From positions 124,001 to 188,000 of the forward strand of contig NW_005178458.1 in the NCBI RefSeq assembly GCF_000341285.1: DNA of 64,000 nucleotides. The letters are read 5' to 3'. Positions 56,087-64,000 of the stretch are shown here, one piece after another. The position numbers were made by a program, and so were the translations under genes. The first letter of the stretch is position 1. Every line of letters starts with the position of its first letter. Source of the DNA: Galdieria sulphuraria. Lineage: Eukaryota; Rhodophyta; Bangiophyceae; Galdieriales; Galdieriaceae. The notes below the pieces were generated by a model. The model worked only from the letters and a program-made list of their open reading frames with translations. It was not told the origin of the DNA and made no database searches.

Positions 56087-57232
56087 CTAGGAATGGACAG
56101 CTGTCTTTGCATTTTGATCCAACAGTTTCGTCATTTCAGGAACGGCTTCAAAAAGATCTGCAACAAGGCCGTAATCCGCAACTTGAAATATGGGCGCATC
56201 TGGATCTTTGTTGATAGCAACAATGACTTTGCTATCTTTCATGCCCGCCAAGTGCTGAATAGCTCCACTAATACCAACCGCAATGTATAGTTCTGGAGCA
56301 ACCGCTTTACCCGTCTGACCAACTTGCATTTCGTTTGGACAAAACCCAGCATCGACTGCAGCCCGACTTGCTCCTATTGCAGCTCCTAGTTTATCAGCCA
56401 ACGCTTCCAAGATCTTAAAGTTTTCTGCATTTTTTAATCCACGTCCACCAGAAATTACCACTCGTGCACTCGTCAAGTCGGGTCTTTCTGATTGACTGAC
56501 TTCTTCAGAAAGCCAACTTACGCATTTGGACGCATTCGTGTCTGGAGTAAAAGATAACTCTTCCACCGGTAACTGTTGAGCTTCCTTCAAAACAGCCTTT
56601 TCAAAAGCCGTACTTCTCACTGTCAGTACTTTGACAGGATCAGTACACTTTACCTTGGATAGGGCATTACCGGCATATATGGGTCTAATAAACACATCAG
56701 AAGCTTCTACTCCGGTAACATCTGAAACTTGTGAAACTTGGAGCCCAGCTGCAACACGAGGCATAACATTTTTTCCAAAAGTAGAAGCTCCCGCAACTAT
56801 ATGTGAAAACTTATACTTTTCATGCAATTGCTGGATACAAGGAGCCAACCACTCTGCTACTCCGTATTTGAATAACTTTTCAGAAGTTTCGTTGGGAGGC
56901 ACCACATATATCTTTGATACTTGTGGAATTTCTTTGGCCTTGTTCACTGCTTCCGAATCAGAAGAATAGCCAGCTATAAGAAGATGAATATCATTTTCTT
57001 GTGAACCTATCTTTGAGGTAATTTGTGAGGTGGCCGTTATGGCTGCCAACGAAGAGCCCTGAAGTTGAGAACTGCTGGGGTCTATTTCGGCAATCACCAA
57101 AGAAGCCATAGCAGACACGGAAGCGTGCAGCTGACGACATGTTTCGTTATGTGTTTTGTAGGTGCCAACAAAAGGTTTTGTTGTCCTACTGAGCAGAGAA
57201 ATGGATGTCCTTGTCAGGTTCGTGAACAACAT
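56087..57232 (-). CDS. Electron transfer flavoprotein alpha subunit (ETF-alpha)
   Basis: This intron-free gene gives 381 residues from the ATG at 57232; an earlier in-frame ATG at 57322 would add 30. ETF passes electrons from acyl-CoA and other dehydrogenases to the ubiquinone pool in mitochondria. The leader 'MLFTNLTRTSISLLSRTTK' is basic and Ser/Thr-rich, fitting a presequence. The C-terminal FAD domain shows 'VISGGRGLKNAENF', 'GASRAAVDAGFCPNEMQVGQ', 'TGKAVAPELYIAVGISGAIQ' and 'INKDPDAPIFQVADYGLVAD'. These are the standard adenine- and flavin-binding blocks. A beta subunit is not in the window. Confidence 0.96.
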   Translation of the reverse strand: MLFTNLTRTSISLLSRTTKPFVGTYKTHNETCRQLHASVSAMASLVIAEIDPSSSQLQGSSLAAITATSQITSKIGSQENDIHLLIAGYSSDSEAVNKAKEIPQVSKIYVVPPNETSEKLFKYGVAEWLAPCIQQLHEKYKFSHIVAGASTFGKNVMPRVAAGLQVSQVSDVTGVEASDVFIRPIYAGNALSKVKCTDPVKVLTVRSTAFEKAVLKEAQQLPVEELSFTPDTNASKCVSWLSEEVSQSERPDLTSARVVISGGRGLKNAENFKILEALADKLGAAIGASRAAVDAGFCPNEMQVGQTGKAVAPELYIAVGISGAIQHLAGMKDSKVIVAINKDPDAPIFQVADYGLVADLFEAVPEMTKLLDQNAKTAVHS

Positions 57233-57322
57233 GTCTTTGCTAATTGGGCGAATTGAGAAGTTTTGAATTTCTGTCGAAAGATCAATTTTATTTCGTTGAA
57301 CGAGACAATATACATGAATCAT

Positions 57323-57934
57323 GATACGAGTAGTTGAAAGTTTCTAGCGCAACTATAGTTTTTTAATATAAAATTTACAATTCAAAGACTCTCTTGGGTA
57401 CCATTCAATAGATTGAATGTTGTTTGTTTTGTTGAGTATATTAACAGCTAATTTTTGGTTTCATGCCTTGTTTCAAAGTTCTTCATAGATAGCGAATACA
57501 AAACCTCGAACTGGGTTGTTTACCACCCATCACTATTTGTTTCCAGTTCATAAGGGGTTGGTTAGTTCTGCAAGGAAAGCAATCAACTTGAACCTACAAT
57601 CATAAAAATTCTAAAACTATCTATTTTCCATACTCCGTCCACAGCTTCACATTTTAGACTCGGACTTATTTCGAAGAGAGAGGAAGAAAAGTTCGAAGGC
57701 TTCCTCTCCCATTGAACCTTGAGGGTGCGGCCACAATTTAAGTTTGTGAGGGTGCGTTCTTCAGTACGTTACAGTTTTTCAATTTCATAACCGTTTTCCA
57801 TACAAATTGCTCTTAAGGCCATCATTTCTTCTGGGAGGTGGTGACTTGTGTTTTCTCAAAGACTACTTTCCTGTTTGTTGTTATTGTCTAATAATTGCTT
57901 TTGATTAGAAAGTAGATATCGTTCATCTATAGAT
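57323..57934. promoter_or_regulatory. Divergent promoter region, ETF-alpha and cyclin B
   Basis: A 612-nt gap between divergent genes. Two similar GGGTGCG-type stretches occur at about 57721-57756 ('GAGGGTGCG' appears twice, 29 nt apart). This could be a cell-cycle or other promoter element for the cyclin gene, but there is no independent support. No coding sequence seen. Confidence 0.35.
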
Positions 57935-59241
57935 ATGCAGCGAGGAAGGAAAGTGCCAGTACAAGTTGTTTTCCAAGATGAAAACTGCTCTTCGAGTTGC
58001 CCAAGTGACACCAATATACCGTGCAACAATAGAAGCAGTGCTTTTGTTACAGCTCCAAAGAGAGCTTTAGGTGATATTACAAACGTTGCTAAAAGTGAAA
58101 AATCAAATGTAGGCAAAAAGGTATCTCAAGTATCATGAAACATTAGAATGAAGAATTATAACCTATTTAAAAGGTTTCCTTTAAAGTAGGTCAACAAGAA
58201 AAGGGCGACTATACAGCTGTTGAAAAACAAGCTGCTGAGTCTTCGAAGAGCTCTGGTAGCAGTCAAAACAAAAATACGACTCAAACATGTTCTCAATTCT
58301 CGCAATTTGTTTCGAAGTTGGATCAAGACTTTTTGAAAAAGTCCAGTCGAGTGGCAAAGAAAATTCTAGAGCAATCCAAAGATAACTTGAAGGTTACAAT
58401 TGATTCATTTGCAGATCTTGCACTACATGATATTGATTCTTCTGATAGACATGATCCTCAACAAGTGGTAGCCTACGTGAATCGAATCATTGCCAATCAC
58501 AGAAGAATTGAAAGAAAATTTATGCCTGATCCACAATACATGATGGAACAGCCGGATATTAACGAAAGAATGCGAGCCATATTGATTGATTGGCTTGTTG
58601 ATGTCCATCTGAAATTTAAACTGCTGCCTGAAACGCTCTACCTTACTGTGAATCTTATTGATCGTTTTTTAAGCTTGCAACATATCACAAGGCAGAAGCT
58701 GCAGTTGGTTGGTGTCACTGCTATGCTCATCGCCAGCAAATATGAAGAAATATATCCTCCAGAAGTACGAGACTTTGAATATATTACTGACAAAGCTTAT
58801 AATAAGGAAGAAATATTAAGTATGGAAGCCATTATGCTAAATATTCTCAAATTTGATCTTACAATTGCTTCTTCTCTCAACTTCCTCACTCGTTTTTTGA
58901 AAGCTGCTGATGCCGATAAGCAAAGTATGTTGTTTGCTAATTACTTGTTGGAACTTTGCCTCTCTCATTACAAAATGATTCGATACGAACCCAGCAGAAT
59001 GGCAGCATCTGCTGTCTACCTGACTGGCAAGCTTGTGGGTAGATTTGAGTGGTCTGATAAGACTCGAACACATTCCAACTACGCTGCTACTGATCTCAAA
59101 ACTTGTAGTGAGGAAATGCTTTCAATTTTGCATTCTCAGAATGATCCCAATCTCCATCTCACTGCTGTCAAGAGAAAGTACTCTCTTCAAAAATTTGGAG
59201 AGGTTAGTAAGATTTCCGTAGACTGTTTGGAAACTTTGTAG
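57935..59241 (+). CDS. B-type mitotic cyclin
   Basis: This is a 417-residue protein in two exons, 57935-58120 and 58174-59241, with a 53-nt intron and 418 codons. A destruction box 'RALGDITNV' (residues about 45-53) marks it for APC/C-dependent degradation. The N-terminal cyclin box has 'MRAILIDWLVDVH', 'LPETLYLTVNLIDRFLS' and 'LVGVTAMLIASKYEEIYPPE'; the second fold follows ('SSLNFLTRFLKAADADKQ', 'MAASAVYLTGKLVGRF'). B cyclins activate CDK1 at mitosis. A GTTAGT close to the C-terminus could be a splice donor, in which case the last residues would differ. Confidence 0.96.
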
Positions 59242-59920
59242 AACGCAATAAACAACTTTTTCCATTTGAGTTTTTGCACATAGCTATTAGATTGAAGAAT
59301 ATTGTTCCATATATTGTTTTATTTGTAGTACCGTCGAGTGCTTGTCTTTTTCTCTCAACATTGAGTCACTTTTGTTGGGTGCTTGTAGTTTATTTCTTTT
59401 GGTCACATCAAGTATCCCTTTAAGCATCCCAATATATTTGCACCTGATTTTCCATTATCTTTTCCCCTTGTTTTCCTTGAATCAAGTAACATTATTTCCA
59501 TGGAAAAACAAGTATAACTGTTTTTTTGCAGAAGAAAAGAAAGAGATTGTCAACAAGTTTTCCTAGGAAATGGACGTTAACGTAGCTTTGGACAACAAAG
59601 AACACTTGGCCCCTAAATCTTGGAGACATTCCTGCGCCACGTGTCTGGAGACCTCAAACTTGGCGACCAAACGGACTTTATCTCTCTCATCGATTCTCGC
59701 CTTGGGTGGCGAAAAACAACGACGCGTAGTTGGGCGGATGTTTATTCCTTATGTTTCTACGCATTCGACCACTGACTGACAGGCCCCTTACTAAACTGGT
59801 TGAAACGCTTTATCCGTAATATAGAAGGGAACAACACTTAGCTTGTTTCTCAGTAGGATAACACTGTAATAACTTGGTGGTTGGAACCGAGTGACCGTGT
59901 AGAGTGGTTCATATTCTTCT
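59242..59920. other. Spacer between cyclin and AhpD-like genes
   Basis: A 679-nt gap between two plus-strand genes. Short open frames exist (for example from the ATG at 59570) but none looks like a known protein. It presumably holds the cyclin 3' end and the next promoter. Confidence 0.4.
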
Positions 59921-60475
59921 ATGCCGTTATTTCCATCACTCACTGAAGAGTCCGGTGTTCTCTCTTGTCTTGTCCACTATAGGAGAGATGTAGCAGGTCC
60001 CCTAATAGAACTACATGAAAGAATATTACGCGGTCCTTCGGTCCTAACCTCTCTTCAAAGAGAACTCATTGGTGCTTTTGTATCTGCCGTGAATCGTTGT
60101 GATTATAGTACTGCTATTCGGATAAGTGTAGCAAGAGGTTTAGGGGCTAACGATCAACTTTGTGAACAGCTATTATCTCCCCTTGCAGACAACGTGGATG
60201 AATTGAATATCGAACCAGAAATGAAGCCCTTACTATGGTATGTTCGGAAACTAACCCTTAGACCAGAAACATTACAAAGAGCTGATGTTGAAGCCGTATT
60301 ATCGGCTGGTTGGGATGAGCAAGTACTAATGGATGCAATGCTAGTTTGTTGCCTCTACAATTTTATGGACCGTTTGTCCTCGGGCATTGGATTATCGAAA
60401 CCAGAAACTATCAATCCTGCTAATCTTGATATATTGGTGAGAAGGGGCTATCGATCTATTTTAGATGATTTGTAA
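59921..60475 (+). CDS. AhpD/carboxymuconolactone decarboxylase-like protein
   Basis: This is a 184-residue intron-free gene. The all-helical AhpD/CMD fold is suggested by 'VHYRRDVAGPLIELHERILR', 'LTSLQRELIGAFVSAVNRCDY' (shortened: 'LQRELIGAFVSAVNRCDY') and the C-terminal 'YNFMDRLSSGIGL'. In peroxidase-type members the helix reads A-V-N-x-C-x-Y-C-x-x-x-H, with a redox Cys pair. Here it is 'AVNRCDYSTAIRIS': the second Cys is Ser and the His is missing. A classical disulfide-based peroxidase cycle is therefore unlikely, and the function is open. The tail 'FMDRLSSGIG' matches the uncharacterised peroxidase-related subfamily. Confidence 0.68.
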   Translation: MPLFPSLTEESGVLSCLVHYRRDVAGPLIELHERILRGPSVLTSLQRELIGAFVSAVNRCDYSTAIRISVARGLGANDQLCEQLLSPLADNVDELNIEPEMKPLLWYVRKLTLRPETLQRADVEAVLSAGWDEQVLMDAMLVCCLYNFMDRLSSGIGLSKPETINPANLDILVRRGYRSILDDL

Positions 60476-60734
60476 AAGTCGAAAGTTTTGAAAGTTCTTA
60501 CGATTCGGAAACATAGTATTAGCGCCAAATAATGTATCTATTTTATTTTCGGTATAAAGGACATTACACTTTCATGTTATTCTCTTGTGTTGAGTATGAA
60601 TAGAATAATGACATAGACAAGCAACCAGTTTAACAAACTTAACATTGTTTTGTATGATGACTGTTGAGTGTTGAGAAGAGCCTAGCCTCTTGGAAACCAA
60701 AATACAATTTTACTTGTGAAATTTTACAAATTTT

Positions 60735-61889
60735 ATGGGAATGGAAACCTTGGAAGCGTTCGCCGAGAGTGAACTAGAAAAGTTAGGGTTTGAAGGTGAC
60801 CTGTCTGCTCTCGCCAAATATGTAAGTGCCTTACTTTCAGGAACTGAAACACCAGTTGAAGAGCAGATGGATAAGTATGTGCAAGATTTGGAAGAATTTC
60901 TCGGCTCCAATTCTGCTCCTTTTGTTGTCAAAGTTGTAGACAAGTACAAAGAGATATTTCACAAACCAGAAGACGTTAACAAACAAGTTGAAGATAGTCA
61001 AGAAGTTGAACAACCTCAGAAAAGGTCGGAGAGTCGTAACCTTGGAAGGTTCGAACGACGGACAGGTGGTAAAATGGGAAATCGAATAGGAACAGGGTCT
61101 ACTAACAGTTCACAAAGAGATAACTCTGTAAGAGATTCCTTTCGTTTCAAGGAAAAGAAGACTTCGTTACATATCCGTTGCATTCCGGAAGAGAAAATGA
61201 ACGACCAAACCATACGAGACTATTTTAAGCGTTTTGGGACTGTAACCGAAGTCCTTTTATTGCCTCGTAATACACCTTGTCGAGCTATTGTGACTTTCGC
61301 TTCCGAGAAAGAAGCTTCTGAAGCTATACTTTGTAGAGACGCTGTTTTGGGTGATAGGTTTGTGAAGTTATACTGGGCGCATAAAGAGGACTTTGAGGAC
61401 AAACCTGAACACTGGTTTGAGCGAATTCGCACGAATGGAGATTTTCAACACCAGTGGAAGAAATCTGGACAGTTTGAGCAACGACCTCGACCTTTTCAGT
61501 ATAGAAGACCTGCTTTTCCTACACATGGGGGAAGAAGTCTTCACTGGAGTTCAGATGCCTCTGAACAACAGCAAACTTTTCCTGCAGCAGCAAAACGGGA
61601 AAGGGAAAATGACAATACAGCAACTACTATAGGTTTACCAGAAAAGCGTAGCAAAGTCGAGCAAGAAAGAATTTTGAACAAGTATTTGGAGAACAAGCGA
61701 TATATATTACAACGTTTCGAGTCACTTAAAGATAGTTTGAAGCCTGAACAAAAGAAAACAATCTTAGAAGAACTGAAAAGTTTGGATAGAAACATCGAGA
61801 GTTGTCTTGCAAATATATCCAAGATGACATCGCCGCAAGAGAGTAATGATGTGGATTTGTCGACTACGGAGAAATCAAACAATGAATAG
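60735..61889 (+). CDS. RBM26/RBM27-like RNA-binding protein
   Basis: This is a 384-residue intron-free gene. The N-terminal 75 residues form a PWI-like helical domain ('ALAKYVSALLSGTETPVE', 'VQDLEEFLGSNSAPFVVKVV'). After an Arg/Gly/Ser-rich linker comes an RRM with RNP2 'LHIRCIP' and an RNP1 equivalent 'CRAIVTFAS', ending 'GDRFVKLYWAH', as in human RBM26/27 and fission yeast Rmn1. A Gln/Arg/Pro-rich region and a C-terminal coiled coil ('ILEELKSLDRNIESCLANIS') follow. RBM26/27 belong to the nuclear exosome targeting (PAXT) machinery, which degrades polyadenylated nuclear RNA. The CCCH zinc finger of the animal proteins is not visible. Confidence 0.82.
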   Translation: MGMETLEAFAESELEKLGFEGDLSALAKYVSALLSGTETPVEEQMDKYVQDLEEFLGSNSAPFVVKVVDKYKEIFHKPEDVNKQVEDSQEVEQPQKRSESRNLGRFERRTGGKMGNRIGTGSTNSSQRDNSVRDSFRFKEKKTSLHIRCIPEEKMNDQTIRDYFKRFGTVTEVLLLPRNTPCRAIVTFASEKEASEAILCRDAVLGDRFVKLYWAHKEDFEDKPEHWFERIRTNGDFQHQWKKSGQFEQRPRPFQYRRPAFPTHGGRSLHWSSDASEQQQTFPAAAKRERENDNTATTIGLPEKRSKVEQERILNKYLENKRYILQRFESLKDSLKPEQKKTILEELKSLDRNIESCLANISKMTSPQESNDVDLSTTEKSNNE

Positions 61890-62045
61890 GGAAATAGGAA
61901 TTTGTCTACACCAGAAAATTCATTAGAGAACGAATTCTATATATGCATAGCAGCAGATATGGATGGTGGGTGTTTTCTATTTTACGCGATTGACTTTAAT
62001 AGTCAATAATGTTATATTTTGTTATTTTGGGAGTACCAAACCCAT

Positions 62046-63136
62046 CTAATAAAAAATGGTTCTTACCCTGTGGAAAGGAGTTTTTTCCAATTCTAACGAA
62101 CTCTTCATATTCATTGCTTCACTCCACAGAAGATAATCAATCAACTGACTAGAAACTAATATTTGAGGATTCCTTTCCTGAATTTCCTTACGAATCAATT
62201 CTACTGAGGCAATTGAACAAGCTCTAATTTCGATCTCTTCAGTATTTTCAATCTCCATGCCTTGTTGCAATTGAGCTGTCAAGATATCCGAATACTTCAA
62301 TATTCCTCTTTTGTGTAATACTTGCGGCACTCGATAGTCTGCAAACATGGTCAAGCAGTAAGGGTCTCTAAACAAGAGGGCTTCCTCACCCAGGCAAGCA
62401 AAGATATCAGCTGCAAATATTTGAGCTCTCTTGTAAAAGAATATTCGATGGCCTTTATACATGGCTTCATCCCTAAAGGATGGAAAAAAATGAACAACCT
62501 TGTCAACAAGAGTTTCCAAGCTTCCATGAGAATCTTGAATCAGATGATATACACTTCCTTGAAAGTATTCGTCCAAAACACAACCCGCCTCACGAAGACA
62601 ATGAATACGTTCCGATAATAAGGGAATAACTCCTTGAGACTGGGTCTCTGGCATCAATATCTCCTTCAGTTGTAATACGGTAAGTTGCTTTAAAAACTCC
62701 GCAGACAAAATATATTTCCCTTGATTTTCTAAGTACAAGTTTAACGCAGCACATAGTGCAAAGTATCCTGTGTATTGGTTATTCTTGTAACTAATTGTCC
62801 ATTTCACTTCTTCTTCCTTTTGCCAGAATGAAAAACTACGCATAGTGTCAGCAGGAAGTTCTTGCATACAATACTACTAGCACACTTTATGCAATCTATC
62901 CAGAATATCCACCAACATATATCTTCTAAGCTGCCTATTCCTGCTCTGTTTTCACCCCAAACAGGGTTCAAAGGACAATCATTCCAAATCTTGTGAACCG
63001 ATAGCTCTCTCGTTTCTAGGATACCCCTCAGCCTCAAAGCTGTAGTTTGAATAGCCTCGGGACTAATAGATACATGCTTTGCTCTACTCTTCACAAACTC
63101 TGCACTTGTTCTGACACTTTCAAGTACCGCAGACAT
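62046..63136 (-). CDS. Queuosine salvage protein Qng1 (DUF2419)
   Basis: This is a 346-residue protein in two exons, 62886-63136 and 62046-62835, with a 50-nt intron and 347 codons. Qng1 is a nucleoside hydrolase that frees queuine from queuosine so it can be reinserted into tRNA. Motifs: 'SAEFVKSRAKHVSISPEAI', 'WWIFWIDCINFSFWQ' (created by the splice), 'YTGYFALCAALNLYLEN', 'IPLLSERIHCLREAG', 'FFPSFRDEAMY', 'FYKRAQIFAADIF' and 'LTMFADYRVPQVLH'. The end 'HRVRTIFY' is the usual C-terminus of the family. An earlier in-frame non-ATG codon extends the frame to 63190, but the ATG at 63136 is the first Met. It is divergent to the VDAC gene, 147 nt apart. Confidence 0.93.
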
Positions 63137-63283
63137 ATAGGTTCGAAGAAAGACAGCGCTGCTCTGCCTGAGAGATATTTCAATTTGCAAAAGGCGGACA
63201 ATTCATTCCTCCTTTTTCTTCACCGCCGATTTGCGTTTGTCGTTGAGCTGTTATCTTACGAGTTTATTAATTGTAGTGATAAA

Positions 63284-64000
63284 ATGGTTCAGATATTCCC
63301 TGACCTAGGAAAGACAGCCAAAAGTAAGGATCATGAAGATTTCATAAACTAGTATTCTAAGTTCTTTTTTAGAGCTTTTGGAAGATGACTACTGTTTCGA
63401 CAACAAAGTGACTTTGAAGTCAGCCACAAGCAATGGTGTCATATATACTTCGGAAGGCGTTCAAGACGCCGTCAGTGGTTCAGTTTCTGGTGAACTACAA
63501 GGAGAATATAAACAAAAGGGCTACAACGTCACAACTAAGCTGAATACTTCGGGTACCTTCTTTTCCGAAGTTGCCTTGGAAGAAGTCGGAGTGAAAGGTC
63601 TTCGAGTTGTATTGAACACGACAGTCGGAAAAAGTCCCGCCGGAAGCATAGGATTGGAGTATTTGCACTCTGCACTAGCGGCAACTTCTTATCTCAACTA
63701 TGCTAGCAATCCTGTCATCAACGGCAGTTTGGTTATTGGACACGGAGGTTTTAGCATTGGTTCTGAAGCTGTATTCGATACAGTAAACAACTCACTTTCA
63801 AAAGTCAGTGGTGCATTTAATTATTCTGATGGCAAGGGCAGTGAAATAACACTAAGTATATTGGAAAAGGGTCAAATGGGAAAGGTAAGTGCTTGGCTAT
63901 TCTCGTTTTGACTCAAGATGAATATTATATAGTGTACGTACTCCCATCAAGTTTCATCCAATTTCGCCGTTGCTGCAGATCTTCGTTTAAGTCGTTCTGG
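63284..64000 (+). CDS. Mitochondrial outer-membrane porin VDAC, 5' part
   Basis: The first three exons are 63284-63323, 63373-63884 and 63933 to the window edge, with introns of 49 and 48 nt. The gene runs off the right edge with about 206 residues seen. VDAC forms a 19-stranded barrel for metabolites and ions. Diagnostic features: a short N-terminal helix ('MVQIFPDLGKTAK'), alternating polar/hydrophobic strands ('VTLKSATSNGVIYTS', 'YNVTTKLNTSGTF') and the ATP-site-like 'VKGLRVVLNT' where animal VDAC has G-L-K. The repeated short-strand pattern continues to 'CTYSHQVSSNFAVAADLRLS'. The first exon is only 40 nt. Confidence 0.88.

Noticed and set aside
59570-59779. 69-residue ORF upstream of the AhpD-like gene
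   Set aside because: No recognisable features, no good link to the next gene and composition like non-coding sequence.

Overview
The window is nuclear DNA of a eukaryotic alga. The best match is the red-algal genus Galdieria (Cyanidiophyceae). The genome is AT-rich and densely packed. Most genes carry a few GT-AG introns, nearly all 44-73 nt long. Nuclear genes for plastid proteins (SufD, a tandem-ACT protein, gamma-tocopherol methyltransferase, lumazine synthase) sit beside mitochondrial and core eukaryotic genes. The genus is inferred from gene content and intron style, not from a database search. I saw no transposon, virus-like element, CRISPR array, rRNA or convincing tRNA.

Layout: 1-7.7 kb holds the 3' part of the presequence protease PreP (+), a G-patch splicing factor Spp2/GPKOW (-), a METTL21-type methyltransferase (+), an AP endonuclease (-), octanoyltransferase LipB (+) and HSBP1 (-). 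8-17.3 kb holds DNA ligase I (+), a 1.4 kb AT-rich spacer, lumazine synthase (-), an OTU protease (-), a ClpB chaperone (-) and a reticulon (-). 17.6-25.8 kb holds the tandem-ACT protein (+), splicing factor Cwc22 (-), a SAP-domain/tRNA-splicing-endonuclease Sen2 fusion (-), ornithine decarboxylase (+), an Erg28-like protein (-) and a 53-residue membrane protein (-). 25.8-36.4 kb holds Prp8 (-), a PGAP2IP/Cwh43-type membrane protein (-) and a small membrane orphan (-). 37.9-46.8 kb holds an MFS phosphate-type transporter (+), mitochondrial aconitase (+), a MYB-related factor (+), riboflavin synthase (-) and gamma-tocopherol methyltransferase (+). 47-57.3 kb holds a hemerythrin-domain protein (-), a basic orphan (-), SufD (+), a Na+/H+ antiporter (-), TIM8 (-), a BUD22/SRFBP1-like protein (+) and ETF-alpha (-). 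57.9-64 kb holds a B-type cyclin (+), an AhpD-like protein (+), an RBM26/27-like RNA-binding protein (+), queuosine salvage protein Qng1 (-) and the 5' part of VDAC (+).

Most genes are unrelated neighbours, but three themes recur. Spp2, Cwc22 and Prp8 all act around catalytic activation of the spliceosome and lie within 30 kb. The last two enzymes of riboflavin synthesis (lumazine synthase and riboflavin synthase) are both present, 33 kb apart. Organelle metabolism is well represented (PreP, LipB, aconitase, ETF-alpha, TIM8, VDAC, SufD).

Exon models were built by hand from splice consensus, reading-frame continuity and family conservation. In every multi-exon model except aconitase the exon lengths sum to a multiple of three.
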